Below, piece by piece: positions 50,165 through 57,540 of a stretch of 64,000 nt of DNA (positions are counted from its first letter, which is position 1; each line of letters starts with the position of its first letter). The position numbers and the translations under genes were made by a program. A model generated the notes under the pieces. It was not told where the DNA came from. It worked only from the letters and a program-made list of their open reading frames with translations, and did not search any database. This DNA is from Falsiroseomonas sp051433165. GTDB lineage: Bacteria > Pseudomonadota > Alphaproteobacteria > Acetobacterales > Acetobacteraceae. The stretch covers positions 21,660-85,659 of the forward strand of contig NZ_JBHMFS010000020.1 in assembly GCF_051433165.1 (NCBI RefSeq). Reading direction: 5' to 3'.

Positions 50165-50920
50165 ATGACAGACCGTCCCCGCACCATCCTCGTCACCGGC
50201 GCCGCCAGCGGCATCGGCGCCGCCTGCTGCCGCGCGCTGGCCGGGCCGGGCACCGCCATCCTGGTGCATACCCGCAAGAATGCGGCGGGGGCCGAGGCGG
50301 TGGCGGAAGCGGTGCGCGCGGCCGGCGGGCTGGCAGAGGTGATGCTGGGCGACATTGCCGACCCGGCGCTGCCGGCCGCGCTGGTGGCGCGGGTGCAGGC
50401 GCGTTTCGGCGGGCTTGATGTGGTGGTGGCCAATGCCGGCTTCGCCGACCGCACGCCGGTGGCGGCGCTGACCGATGCCGGCTTCGCGCAATCCATGGAT
50501 ACGGTGCTCTGGGCCTTCCTGCGCCTGGCGCGCGCCGCGCTGCCGGTGCTGGCGGAGGGGCAGGCGCCAAGGCTGGTCGCCATCTCCTCCTTCGTCGCCC
50601 ATGTCTTCCGCACCGATGCCACGCTGTTCCCCGCCACCGCCGCTGCCAAGGCGGGGGTGGAGGCGCTGGTGCGCGCCCTGGCGGTGGAGGCCGCTTCCAG
50701 CGGCACCACGGTGAACGCCGTGGCGCCGGGCTTCACCCAGAAGGATGCCGCCGGACATTCCGCCATGACCCCGGCGCAGTGGGATGCGGTGCGCGCGCGC
50801 ATCCCGCTCGGCCGGCTCGGCACGCCGGGCGATGTGGCGCAGGCCGTGGCCTTCCTCGCCTCGCCGGGCGCGGCCTACATCACCGGGCAGGTGCTGCATG
50901 TGAATGGCGGGCTGGTCTGA
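50165..50920 (+). CDS. Short-chain dehydrogenase/reductase lacking the catalytic Tyr
   Basis: 251 aa from the ATG at 50165 (AGGAG upstream). Cofactor loop TILVTGAASGIGAACC, NAG motif VVANAGFAD (about 86) and Ser in AISSFVAH (about 140) are present. At the YxxxK position the sequence reads TAAAK (ACC GCC GCT GCC AAG), so Thr replaces the catalytic Tyr. Fold and cofactor binding should be intact, but the normal proton relay is missing. Followed by an ABM-domain protein on the same strand. Confidence 0.85.
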   Translation: MTDRPRTILVTGAASGIGAACCRALAGPGTAILVHTRKNAAGAEAVAEAVRAAGGLAEVMLGDIADPALPAALVARVQARFGGLDVVVANAGFADRTPVAALTDAGFAQSMDTVLWAFLRLARAALPVLAEGQAPRLVAISSFVAHVFRTDATLFPATAAAKAGVEALVRALAVEAASSGTTVNAVAPGFTQKDAAGHSAMTPAQWDAVRARIPLGRLGTPGDVAQAVAFLASPGAAYITGQVLHVNGGLV

Positions 50921-50976
50921 TTGACGTCACGCGGCCGCGCTGCCTTGCTGTCCGCACAACCAGGGGAAACGCCACC

Positions 50977-51288
50977 ATGATCCATGTCCTTGCCTTCATC
51001 ACCACCAAGCCCGGGATGCGCGATGCGGTGCTGGCCGAAATGCGCGCCAACATCCCGGCGGTCCTGGCCGAGGAAGGCTGCATCGAATACGGCCCGGCGA
51101 TCGATGCGGAGGGCATCGGCCCACTGCAGACCGCGATCGGTCCGGACAGCTTCGTGGTGGTGGAGAAATGGTCCAGCGCCGCGACGCTGGCCGCCCACGG
51201 CGCCGCGCCGCATATGAAGGCCTATGGCGCCAAGGTGCGGGACATGGTGGCCAGCCGCGTCATCCACGTGCTCAGCCCCGCCGCCTGA
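50977..51288 (+). CDS. Antibiotic biosynthesis monooxygenase (ABM) domain protein
   Basis: 103 aa single ABM domain (MIHVLAFITTKPGMRDAVLA, EEGCIEYGPAID, FVVVEKWSSAATLAAH, PHMKAYGAKV). It resembles YgiN-type small dimeric proteins, some of which oxidise quinols or protect from them. CAGGGGAAAC ribosome site, 56 bases after the SDR gene, probably in one unit. Stop codon touches that of the convergent acyltransferase remnant. Confidence 0.85.
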   Translation: MIHVLAFITTKPGMRDAVLAEMRANIPAVLAEEGCIEYGPAIDAEGIGPLQTAIGPDSFVVVEKWSSAATLAAHGAAPHMKAYGAKVRDMVASRVIHVLSPAA

Positions 51289-52188
51289 TCAGGGCCGGCG
51301 CAGCCGCCCGACAGGCTGCACGCCCGCCAGCACCAAGGCCCGGCCCCAACGCTGGCCGGGCTTCTCCACCAGGTGAAACAGCACCACGGAGGCGGCAAAC
51401 GTGGCCAGGATATAGGCCAGGAAGGGCAGCCCATCCGGGAAGCCGCGCTCCAGCATCACGAACTTCACCCAGACCTTGATCAGGTAGTGGCTGAGATAGG
51501 TGGAGTAGGAGATCAGGCCCAGCCACTCGAGGAAACGGTTCTCCAGCAGCTGCGCCAGGCCGCCGTGGTTGTCCAGCAGATGGAAGATCAGCAGCACGAA
51601 GCCCAGCGGCGCGAACAGGTAGTCCGGCAGGAAGGCGACCGACCCCAGGCACAGCACCGCCCCGACTGCGCAGGCGGAACCGGCGCGGGGTGCGCCGCCA
51701 TGCAGGGCGCAGACGCGGTGGATGCAGATGCCGATGCTGAACTCGATGACGCAGCGCAGCAGCCCGAAGCGCGGAATGTCACCGCCGAGGCCACCCCCCG
51801 TCCACCAGGTCACGCCGCCCAGCAGCACCAGCAGCCCGCCGAGCATCGCCAGCGTCGCGCCGGTGGTACGCAGCCGCCGGGTGATCGCCAGCACCAGCAG
51901 CGGGAAGACGAGGTAGGCGAACCATTCGGTGCTGATCGACCAGGCCGGGATGTTCCAGCGCAGCTCCTCGAACATCCCCCAATTCTGGATCAGCAGCAGG
52001 CTGGCGACCCAGTATTCGGGATCGAAGCCTTCCTCCGGCAGCCCGCCGCGGGAGAACAGGGCGAGCGCCGCCGGCACCGACAGATAGGCCAGCAGAATGA
52101 CCAGGTGCAGCGGATAGATGCGCGCCAGCCGGAAGCCGTAGAAGGTGGCCAGGCCGCGCGCATCGGCCCCGGCCTCGAACTGCTTCGC
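51289..52188 (-). pseudogene. Acyltransferase 3 (OafA-like), 5'-truncated
   Basis: The frame is open from 52188 down to the stop at 51289 but has no start. A stop (52189-52191) precedes AKQFEAG, after which YGFRLARIYPLHLVILLAYL, WSISTEWFAYLVFPL and the C-terminal membrane helices match acyltransferase-3 proteins that O-acetylate surface polysaccharides. About 80-100 N-terminal residues, including the usual catalytic RGxAA-type and first membrane segments, are missing. The upstream sequence belongs to a different gene fragment, so a deletion joined them. A restart at GTG 52077 would give only half a protein. Confidence 0.75.
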
Positions 52189-52192
52189 TCAA

Positions 52193-52716
52193 CACCACCG
52201 AGACCTGCAGCGCGAAGGCCAGGTCCTTCACCTTCTCCATCCCCGGAATGCTGCGGCTGATCCGCGCCGCCTTCTGCAGCGACAGGAAGCTGGTCAGGAT
52301 CAGCCCCAGGAACATCGCGAGTCCGGGCCAGCCATGCTCGCCCAGCACCTCGAAATAGATGCTGTGGAACGCCTTGCCCTTGGTGACCACGCCATCGGGG
52401 AAGTGGGCGTTGCCGGGGAAGTGGATCTCGTTGATCTGGTACGAATGGAAGCCGCCGCCGAAGAAATTCTCGGATACGAAGCCGAGCGTCCATTGCCAGA
52501 CCAGGATACGCCCCAGCGCCGAATCCTCGGTCTGGAACTCGTTGATGGTGGAGAACCGCTCGTTCCAATCATCCGAGGTCAGGTGCATGATTGGGCCACC
52601 TGCTGCGGCCGGAAGGTGTCCACCCAGACATAGCCCAGGCTCAGCACGAAGGGCGCCACGGCGCTCAGCCCGAGAAAGCCGCAATAGACGGCGATGAGGA
52701 ACAGGCTACGGAGCAT
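52193..52716 (-). pseudogene. O-antigen ligase/polymerase-like protein, internally deleted and truncated
   Basis: Two pieces. The ATG at 52716 opens a 45-codon frame (MLRSLFLIAVYCGFLGLSAV, then APFVLSLGYVWVDTFRPQQV) that looks like the N-terminus of O-antigen ligase family proteins of exopolysaccharide clusters, and stops at 52579. From 52588 another frame gives DDWNERFSTINEFQTEDSAL, FFGGGFHSYQIN and FHSIYFEVLGEHGWPGLAMF, the late periplasmic loop of the same family. The central membrane part is gone. Homology ends near 52193, where the acyltransferase fragment begins. Non-functional. Confidence 0.65.
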
Positions 52717-53243
52717 CGATACGCGACCTCCAGCCGTTCCGGGCGGGGCGCGCGCGGGGGGCTTGGGGCGGGTGGGGCCTCGGCGGGGGCGCGCCGGACC
52801 GCGCGCGGCGCCTGATCATCAGTCTTGGCCTTCCAGCGTGCCGGGCAGCCGAACCACGGGATCAGCCGGTCGAGCTGCACCGCGCGCAGGGCCACAAACG
52901 GGCACAGCCCGCCGCTGAACAGCAAACTCGCCAGGTCGATCATGCCAGCCTGCGGAATCCGGGTGCCGTGTTCGGTGCTATCCAACCGGTGGCAGGACGC
53001 AACAGCCACGACAAAAAACCGAAAATGAAAATGCACGCGGATTTGACGCGCACCGTCCAGAAATTTGCATTTGCATTTGAAGCGCCGATTTTGATCTTTA
53101 GCTTAATTAAGCAAGCGGTTCGGACCGTGCCGATACTGTCAGGCCCCCCTAACACGCTCCGGCCACGCCTGGCTTCCAGCGGCGTGGCCCGCATGACAGG
53201 CTGGCGCCGGCCGGATCGCGGCCAGCAACAGGGGAGGATGAAA
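52717..53243. other. Gene-poor stretch with AT-rich patch
   Basis: 527 bases without a gene I can support. The left part is extremely G-rich (52740-52810). From about 52980 to 53115 it becomes AT-rich, unlike anything else in the chromosomal part, with two-and-a-half copies of ATTTGC (53063-53078) and a perfect 12-bp palindrome GCTTAATTAAGC at 53101-53112. It may hold the promoter of the RidA gene (TTGATC at 53091 as a -35-like box). An open minus-strand frame at 52665-52943 begins like a protein (MIDLASLLFSGGL) but turns into Pro/Ala/Arg-rich sequence and is not called. Confidence 0.5.
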
Positions 53244-53594
53244 GTGCCGATACGCCGCATTGCAGAGGAACAGCGCCTGTCCGGCGCCGTCATGGGCGGC
53301 GGGCTGGTCTGGCTCGCCGGCCAGGTGGCCGATGACCCGACGCTGGATGCCGAAGGCCAGACCGCCGACATCCTGGCGCAGATCGATGCCCTGCTGGCCG
53401 AGGCCGGCACCGACAAGCGCGCCCTGCTAAGCGTCACCATCGTGCTGGCCGATATCCAGGACGCGCCGGCGATGAACCGCGCCTGGGATGCCTGGCTGGA
53501 TCCCGCCGCCAAGCCCGCCCGCATGACCATCGAGGCGGCGCTGGTCGATCCGCGCTGGAAGGTGGAGATTACCGGCGTCGCAAAGGCGCCGTGA
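53244..53594 (+). CDS. RidA/YjgF family protein
   Basis: 116 aa. The GTG at 53244 is preferred to the ATG at 53238, because GGGGAGG (53231-53237) abuts the ATG but is correctly spaced from the GTG. LSGAVMGGGLVWLAGQVADD, TADILAQIDALLAEAGTDK and VEITGVAKA fit the RidA-like fold. The subgroup that hydrolyses imines/enamines has an Arg in the active site; R106-like in DPRWKVEI may serve. Cytosolic. Monocistronic. Confidence 0.82.
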   Translation: MPIRRIAEEQRLSGAVMGGGLVWLAGQVADDPTLDAEGQTADILAQIDALLAEAGTDKRALLSVTIVLADIQDAPAMNRAWDAWLDPAAKPARMTIEAALVDPRWKVEITGVAKAP

Positions 53595-53614
53595 CGCCGC
53601 GCGCGACCGGCAGA

Positions 53615-54103
53615 CTACTTCTTCGTCAGCCGGTCCAGCACCCCCAGCGCCACCGCGCCGGCCACGAACATGCCGTGGATCGCGAGGCCCCACATGATCG
53701 CCCGGTCGTCGTAATTCGACACTTCCATGAAGATCTGCAGCAGATGGATGGAGGAGATCGCGATCAGCGCCGAGGCCAGCTTGATCTTCAGATTGCCGGG
53801 ATCGAAACCCGAAACCCAGCTCACCCCCGCCCCATCCTCATGCTTGTCCAGGCGGGAGACCAGGCTGTCGTAGGATGAGATCATCACCGTCACCACCAGC
53901 GATGCGACCAGCGCCGCATCGAGAAGATGCAGCAGGTCCAGCAACTGGCGGTTGTCTGACCCGGCCAGAGCATTGCCGGCGAACTTCCACAGCTTCGCCA
54001 GGAAGCCCAGCGCATAGATCGCGAGCGCGACGCCGAGGCCAAGGAAGAACACTACCAGCACATGCCGGCTGGCGAGCATGATTCTGTCGATCAGCAGTTG
54101 CAT
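53615..54103 (-). CDS. UPF0114/YqhA-family inner membrane protein
   Basis: 162 aa from the ATG at 54103 with GGAGCG upstream; the far longer open frame is antisense to the dehydratase gene. DRIMLASRHVLVVFFLGLGV is the family start; membrane spans at about 15-35, 60-80, 105-125 and 135-155; SYDSLVSRLD and FMEVSNYDDRAIMWGL are conserved blocks. Function unknown. Convergent with the RidA gene and divergent from the nucleotide-sugar operon. Confidence 0.85.
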   Translation of the reverse strand: MQLLIDRIMLASRHVLVVFFLGLGVALAIYALGFLAKLWKFAGNALAGSDNRQLLDLLHLLDAALVASLVVTVMISSYDSLVSRLDKHEDGAGVSWVSGFDPGNLKIKLASALIAISSIHLLQIFMEVSNYDDRAIMWGLAIHGMFVAGAVALGVLDRLTKK

Positions 54104-54319
54104 GGAAGCGCTCCGCTTGCGCCGCCGATGTGCCCTGGCCTGGTTCGCTTGGGAAGGGGATGCCGCGCGATCATCAGGCGGGCGGGCAGGGGGCCTCGAC
54201 CTCGGGCGCCGGCGCGGGCATTTTGCGTAACCGTTGCGCCGGTGGCCATGGCGCCGCCCGGGGTTGGCCGCGCTGCCGCCGCAATCGGGCGCCATTGTCT
54301 CGCCGACCGAGGAACCTGC

Positions 54320-55381
54320 ATGAACATCCTGCTGACCGGCGGCCTGGGCTTCATCGGCTCCGCCGTCGTCCGCCGCCTGATCGCCACCACCGACCATGTC
54401 GTCGTCAATGTGGACAAGGAGACCTACGCCGCGAGCCACGCCGCGCTGGACACCGCGCGCGGCCATGCCCGCAATGTCCATGTCAAGGCGGACATTTGCG
54501 ATGCGGAGGCGATGGCCGCCACGCTGGCGCAGTGGCAGCCGGAGGTGGTCATGCACCTGGCGGCCGAAAGCCATGTCGATCGCAGCATCGACGGCCCGGC
54601 CGAGTTCATCCGCACCAACGTCGTCGGCACCCAGGTGCTGCTGGAAGCCGCGCGCGCCCACTGGTCCGCGCTGCCCGCGCCGGCCAAGGCAAAGTTCCGC
54701 TTCCACCACATCAGCACCGACGAGGTCTTCGGCAGCCTGGAGACGCTGGACGCCAAGCCCTTCGACGAACACACCCCCTACGACCCGCGCAGCCCCTACA
54801 GCGCCTCCAAGGCCGCATCCGACCATCTGGTGCGCGCCTGGCACCACACCTACGGGTTCCCCAGCTTCGTCTCCAACACCACGAACAACTACGGGCCGTG
54901 GCAATTCCCCGAGAAGCTGATCCCGTTGGTTTCGCTGAACGCGCTGGAGGGCAAGCCCCTGCCGGTCTATGGCGACGGCGCCAATATCCGCGACTGGATC
55001 CATGTGGAGGATCATGCGGAGGCACTGTGCCTGGCCGCACTCGGCGCCGGCCAGCCCGGCGGCACCTACTGCATCGGGCCGCGCCAGGAACGCAGCAACC
55101 TTCAAGTGGTGAAGGCCATCTGCGCCGTGCTGGACCGGCTGCGGCCGGACCCGGCCGGGCCGCGCGAACGCCTGATCACCTTCGTGAAGGACCGTCCGGG
55201 CCACGATTTCCGCTACGCCATGGACCCGTCCGGCGCGGAAAAACTGCTCGGCTGGACCGCGCGTTACGACTTCGAAAGCGGGCTGGAGCACACGCTGCGC
55301 TGGTACCTGGACCATGAGGCCTGGTGGGGTCCGATCCGGGCGGCGAAGTATGCGGGGCAGCGGCTCGGACAAGCCGGTTAG
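54320..55381 (+). CDS. rfbB: dTDP-glucose 4,6-dehydratase
   Basis: 353 aa from the ATG at 54320 (GAGGAACC upstream). MNILLTGGLGFIGSAVVRRL binds NAD; HLAAESHVDRSI (about 82), the Thr-Asp-Glu triad in HHISTDEVFG (about 133), YSASKAASDH (about 162) and SNTTNNYGPWQFPEK are the full RmlB signature. It converts dTDP-glucose to dTDP-4-keto-6-deoxyglucose, a precursor of deoxy and amino sugars in surface polysaccharide. First gene of the three-gene set. Confidence 0.92.
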   Translation: MNILLTGGLGFIGSAVVRRLIATTDHVVVNVDKETYAASHAALDTARGHARNVHVKADICDAEAMAATLAQWQPEVVMHLAAESHVDRSIDGPAEFIRTNVVGTQVLLEAARAHWSALPAPAKAKFRFHHISTDEVFGSLETLDAKPFDEHTPYDPRSPYSASKAASDHLVRAWHHTYGFPSFVSNTTNNYGPWQFPEKLIPLVSLNALEGKPLPVYGDGANIRDWIHVEDHAEALCLAALGAGQPGGTYCIGPRQERSNLQVVKAICAVLDRLRPDPAGPRERLITFVKDRPGHDFRYAMDPSGAEKLLGWTARYDFESGLEHTLRWYLDHEAWWGPIRAAKYAGQRLGQAG

Positions 55382-55388
55382 GAAAGAG

Positions 55389-56381
55389 ATGAATATGGAT
55401 GGCTGGCGCGGCAAGCGGGTATTGGTGACGGGCGGCGCCGGATTCCTCGGCAGCGGCCTCTGCCACGCCTTGGCGGCGGAGGGCGCCCGCGTGGTGGCGC
55501 TCGATGCGATGGAGCCGGAGGGCGGCGCGAGCCCGCTGAACCTCGAAGGCAGCAACGTCATGCTGGTGCGTGGCGACATTCGCGACGCCGAGCTGCACAG
55601 CCTTTGCAACGGCATCGACGTGCTGTTCAACATGGCCGCGCAAACCAGCCACATGGGCGGCCAGCGCGACCCGGTCTCCGATATCGCGATCAACGCCGTG
55701 GCCCAGGTGCGGCTGATCGGCGTGATGCGCGAAGCCGCACCCAAGGCCACCGTGGTGCACGCCTCGACGCGCCAGTTCTACGGTCGCCCGCAATATCTGC
55801 CGGTGGATGAGAAGCACACGGTGAACCCGCCGGATGCCAATGGCGTCTCCAAATGGGCTGGCGAGCAGTACTGGCTGCTGGAAAGCCGCGTCCACGGCCG
55901 CCCCGTCGTCTCGCTGCGCCTGACCAATTGCTACGGCCCGCGCCTGCGGATCAAGGACGCCAAGCAGACCTTCCTCGGCATCTGGATCCGCCGCGTGCTG
56001 GAGGGTGATCCCTTCGAGGTCTGGGGCGGCGAGCAGCTGCGCGACCTGACCTATCTCGATGACGTGACGGATGCCTTCCTGCGCGCCGCCCTCCAGGCCA
56101 GCCGGCCCGAAGTGAACGGCAAGGTCTTCAATATCGGCGGCCCGCCGCCACTTTCGCTGCATGAACTGGCGGAGCGCCTGATCGCGGCCAATGGTGGCCA
56201 GGGCAGCTTCGTGACGAAAACCTTCCCGGCCGACCGGGCGCAGATCGACATCGGCAGCTATGCCGCCGACGATCGCGCCTTCCGCGCCGCCACCGGCTGG
56301 TGGCCGCGGGTCGATGTGGATGAGGGGCTGCGCCGTTCGCTGGAATGGTACCGCCCGCGCCTTGCCGAATACACCGCCTGA
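55389..56381 (+). CDS. NAD-dependent epimerase/dehydratase (extended SDR)
   Basis: 330 aa from the ATG at 55389, 7 bases after the dehydratase. RVLVTGGAGFLGSGLCHAL binds NAD; HASTRQFYGRPQYLPVDE (about 120) and LRLTNCYGPRLRIKDAKQTF (about 178) resemble polysaccharide-cluster epimerases. The YxxxK catalytic site reads NGVSK (AAT GGC GTC TCC AAA), Asn for Tyr. I believe related clusters contain members with VNGI-K there, so it may be a family trait and not a lesion. Acts on a nucleotide sugar, product unknown. Confidence 0.82.
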   Translation: MNMDGWRGKRVLVTGGAGFLGSGLCHALAAEGARVVALDAMEPEGGASPLNLEGSNVMLVRGDIRDAELHSLCNGIDVLFNMAAQTSHMGGQRDPVSDIAINAVAQVRLIGVMREAAPKATVVHASTRQFYGRPQYLPVDEKHTVNPPDANGVSKWAGEQYWLLESRVHGRPVVSLRLTNCYGPRLRIKDAKQTFLGIWIRRVLEGDPFEVWGGEQLRDLTYLDDVTDAFLRAALQASRPEVNGKVFNIGGPPPLSLHELAERLIAANGGQGSFVTKTFPADRAQIDIGSYAADDRAFRAATGWWPRVDVDEGLRRSLEWYRPRLAEYTA

Positions 56382-56409
56382 TCCCGCCCACACAGGGAAC
56401 GCCGCCACC

Positions 56410-57540
56410 ATGAACGCCCCCATCCTCACCGTGCCGCAGGCCGACCCCGGCGCCGGCTACCGCGCCCACAAGGACGAGATCGACGCCGCCGCGCTGCGCG
56501 CGCTCGGCTCCGGCTGGTACATCCTCGGCCAGGAAGGCGCGGCCTTCGAGAAGGAATTCGCCGCCTGGCAGGGTGCTGCCCGCGCCGTCGGCTGCGCCAA
56601 CGGCACGGATGCGCTGATGCTGACGCTGCGCGGCATGGGCATCGGCGCCGGCTGCACCGTGGTCACCGTTTCCCACACCGCGGTCGCCACCGTGGCGGCG
56701 ATCGAGATGGTGGGCGCGACGCCGCTGCTGGTCGATATCGACCCGGACACCTTCACCATGGATGCCGACGAGCTCGTCGCTGTGTTGAACGACCCGCCGC
56801 CCGGCCTGCCGCCGATCCGCGCCATCATCCCGGTGCATCTGTACGGCCAGTCCTGCGACCTGGACCCGATGCTCGCCGCCTGCCGCGAACACGGCGTGAT
56901 GGTGATCGAGGATTGCTCCCAGGCCCACGGCGCCACGCTGTCCGGCCGCAAGGTCGGCACCATGGGCGATGCCGCCTGCTTCTCGCTCTATCCCACCAAG
57001 AACCTTGGCGCGCTCGGCGATGGCGGGGTGATGTCCACCGATGATGCGGCACTCGCGGACCGTATCGGCGCCATCCGCCAGTACGGCTGGAAGGAGCGCT
57101 ACATCAGCGACAGCATCGGCGTGAACAGCCGCCTGGACGAAATCCAGGCCGCCATCCTGCGCGTGCGTCTGCCCTACCTCGACGCCGCCAATGCCCGCCG
57201 CGCCGAGATCGCCGCCGCCTATGACGCAGCCCTGACCGATACCCCCTACGCCGCGCCCGTCCGCCGCGCCGATGCCGGCCATGTCTACCACCAATACGTC
57301 CTGCGCGTGCCGAACCGCACCGCCCTCATGGCCCGCCTCCGCGCCGAAGGCGTGGCAACGGCCATCCACTATCCCGCCCCCGTCCACCTGCAACCCGCCT
57401 ATCGCGGCCGCACCCCCATGGGTCCCGCCGGCTGCGCCGAAACCGCCCGCGCCGCCAGCGAAGTCATGAGCCTACCCATGTTCCCGGAGCTGACCGACAC
57501 CCAGGTCGCACATGTCTGCGGGGTGTTGCGGGGGTTGTGA
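56410..57540 (+). CDS. DegT/DnrJ/EryC1 sugar aminotransferase
   Basis: 376 aa from the ATG at 56410. GWYILGQEGAAFEKEFAAW (about 36), CANGTDALMLTLRG (about 61), the Asp in IEDCSQAHGA (about 173) and the PLP Lys in SLYPTKNLGALGDGG (about 198) are the sugar-aminotransferase signature (ArnB/WecE type). It aminates the keto sugar made by the upstream dehydratase and epimerase. The final gene before the mobile element; its last 69 bases are overlapped by the recombinase frame on the other strand. Confidence 0.92.
   Translation: MNAPILTVPQADPGAGYRAHKDEIDAAALRALGSGWYILGQEGAAFEKEFAAWQGAARAVGCANGTDALMLTLRGMGIGAGCTVVTVSHTAVATVAAIEMVGATPLLVDIDPDTFTMDADELVAVLNDPPPGLPPIRAIIPVHLYGQSCDLDPMLAACREHGVMVIEDCSQAHGATLSGRKVGTMGDAACFSLYPTKNLGALGDGGVMSTDDAALADRIGAIRQYGWKERYISDSIGVNSRLDEIQAAILRVRLPYLDAANARRAEIAAAYDAALTDTPYAAPVRRADAGHVYHQYVLRVPNRTALMARLRAEGVATAIHYPAPVHLQPAYRGRTPMGPAGCAETARAASEVMSLPMFPELTDTQVAHVCGVLRGL

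Noticed and set aside
52665..52943. Minus-strand frame beginning MIDLASLLFSGGL
   Set aside because: Starts protein-like but becomes Pro/Ala/Arg-rich over the G-rich block and overlaps the O-antigen-ligase remnant; no ribosome site or family.
53615..55750. 711-codon minus-strand frame
   Set aside because: Only its last 162 codons are a real gene (UPF0114); the rest is antisense to the dTDP-glucose dehydratase.
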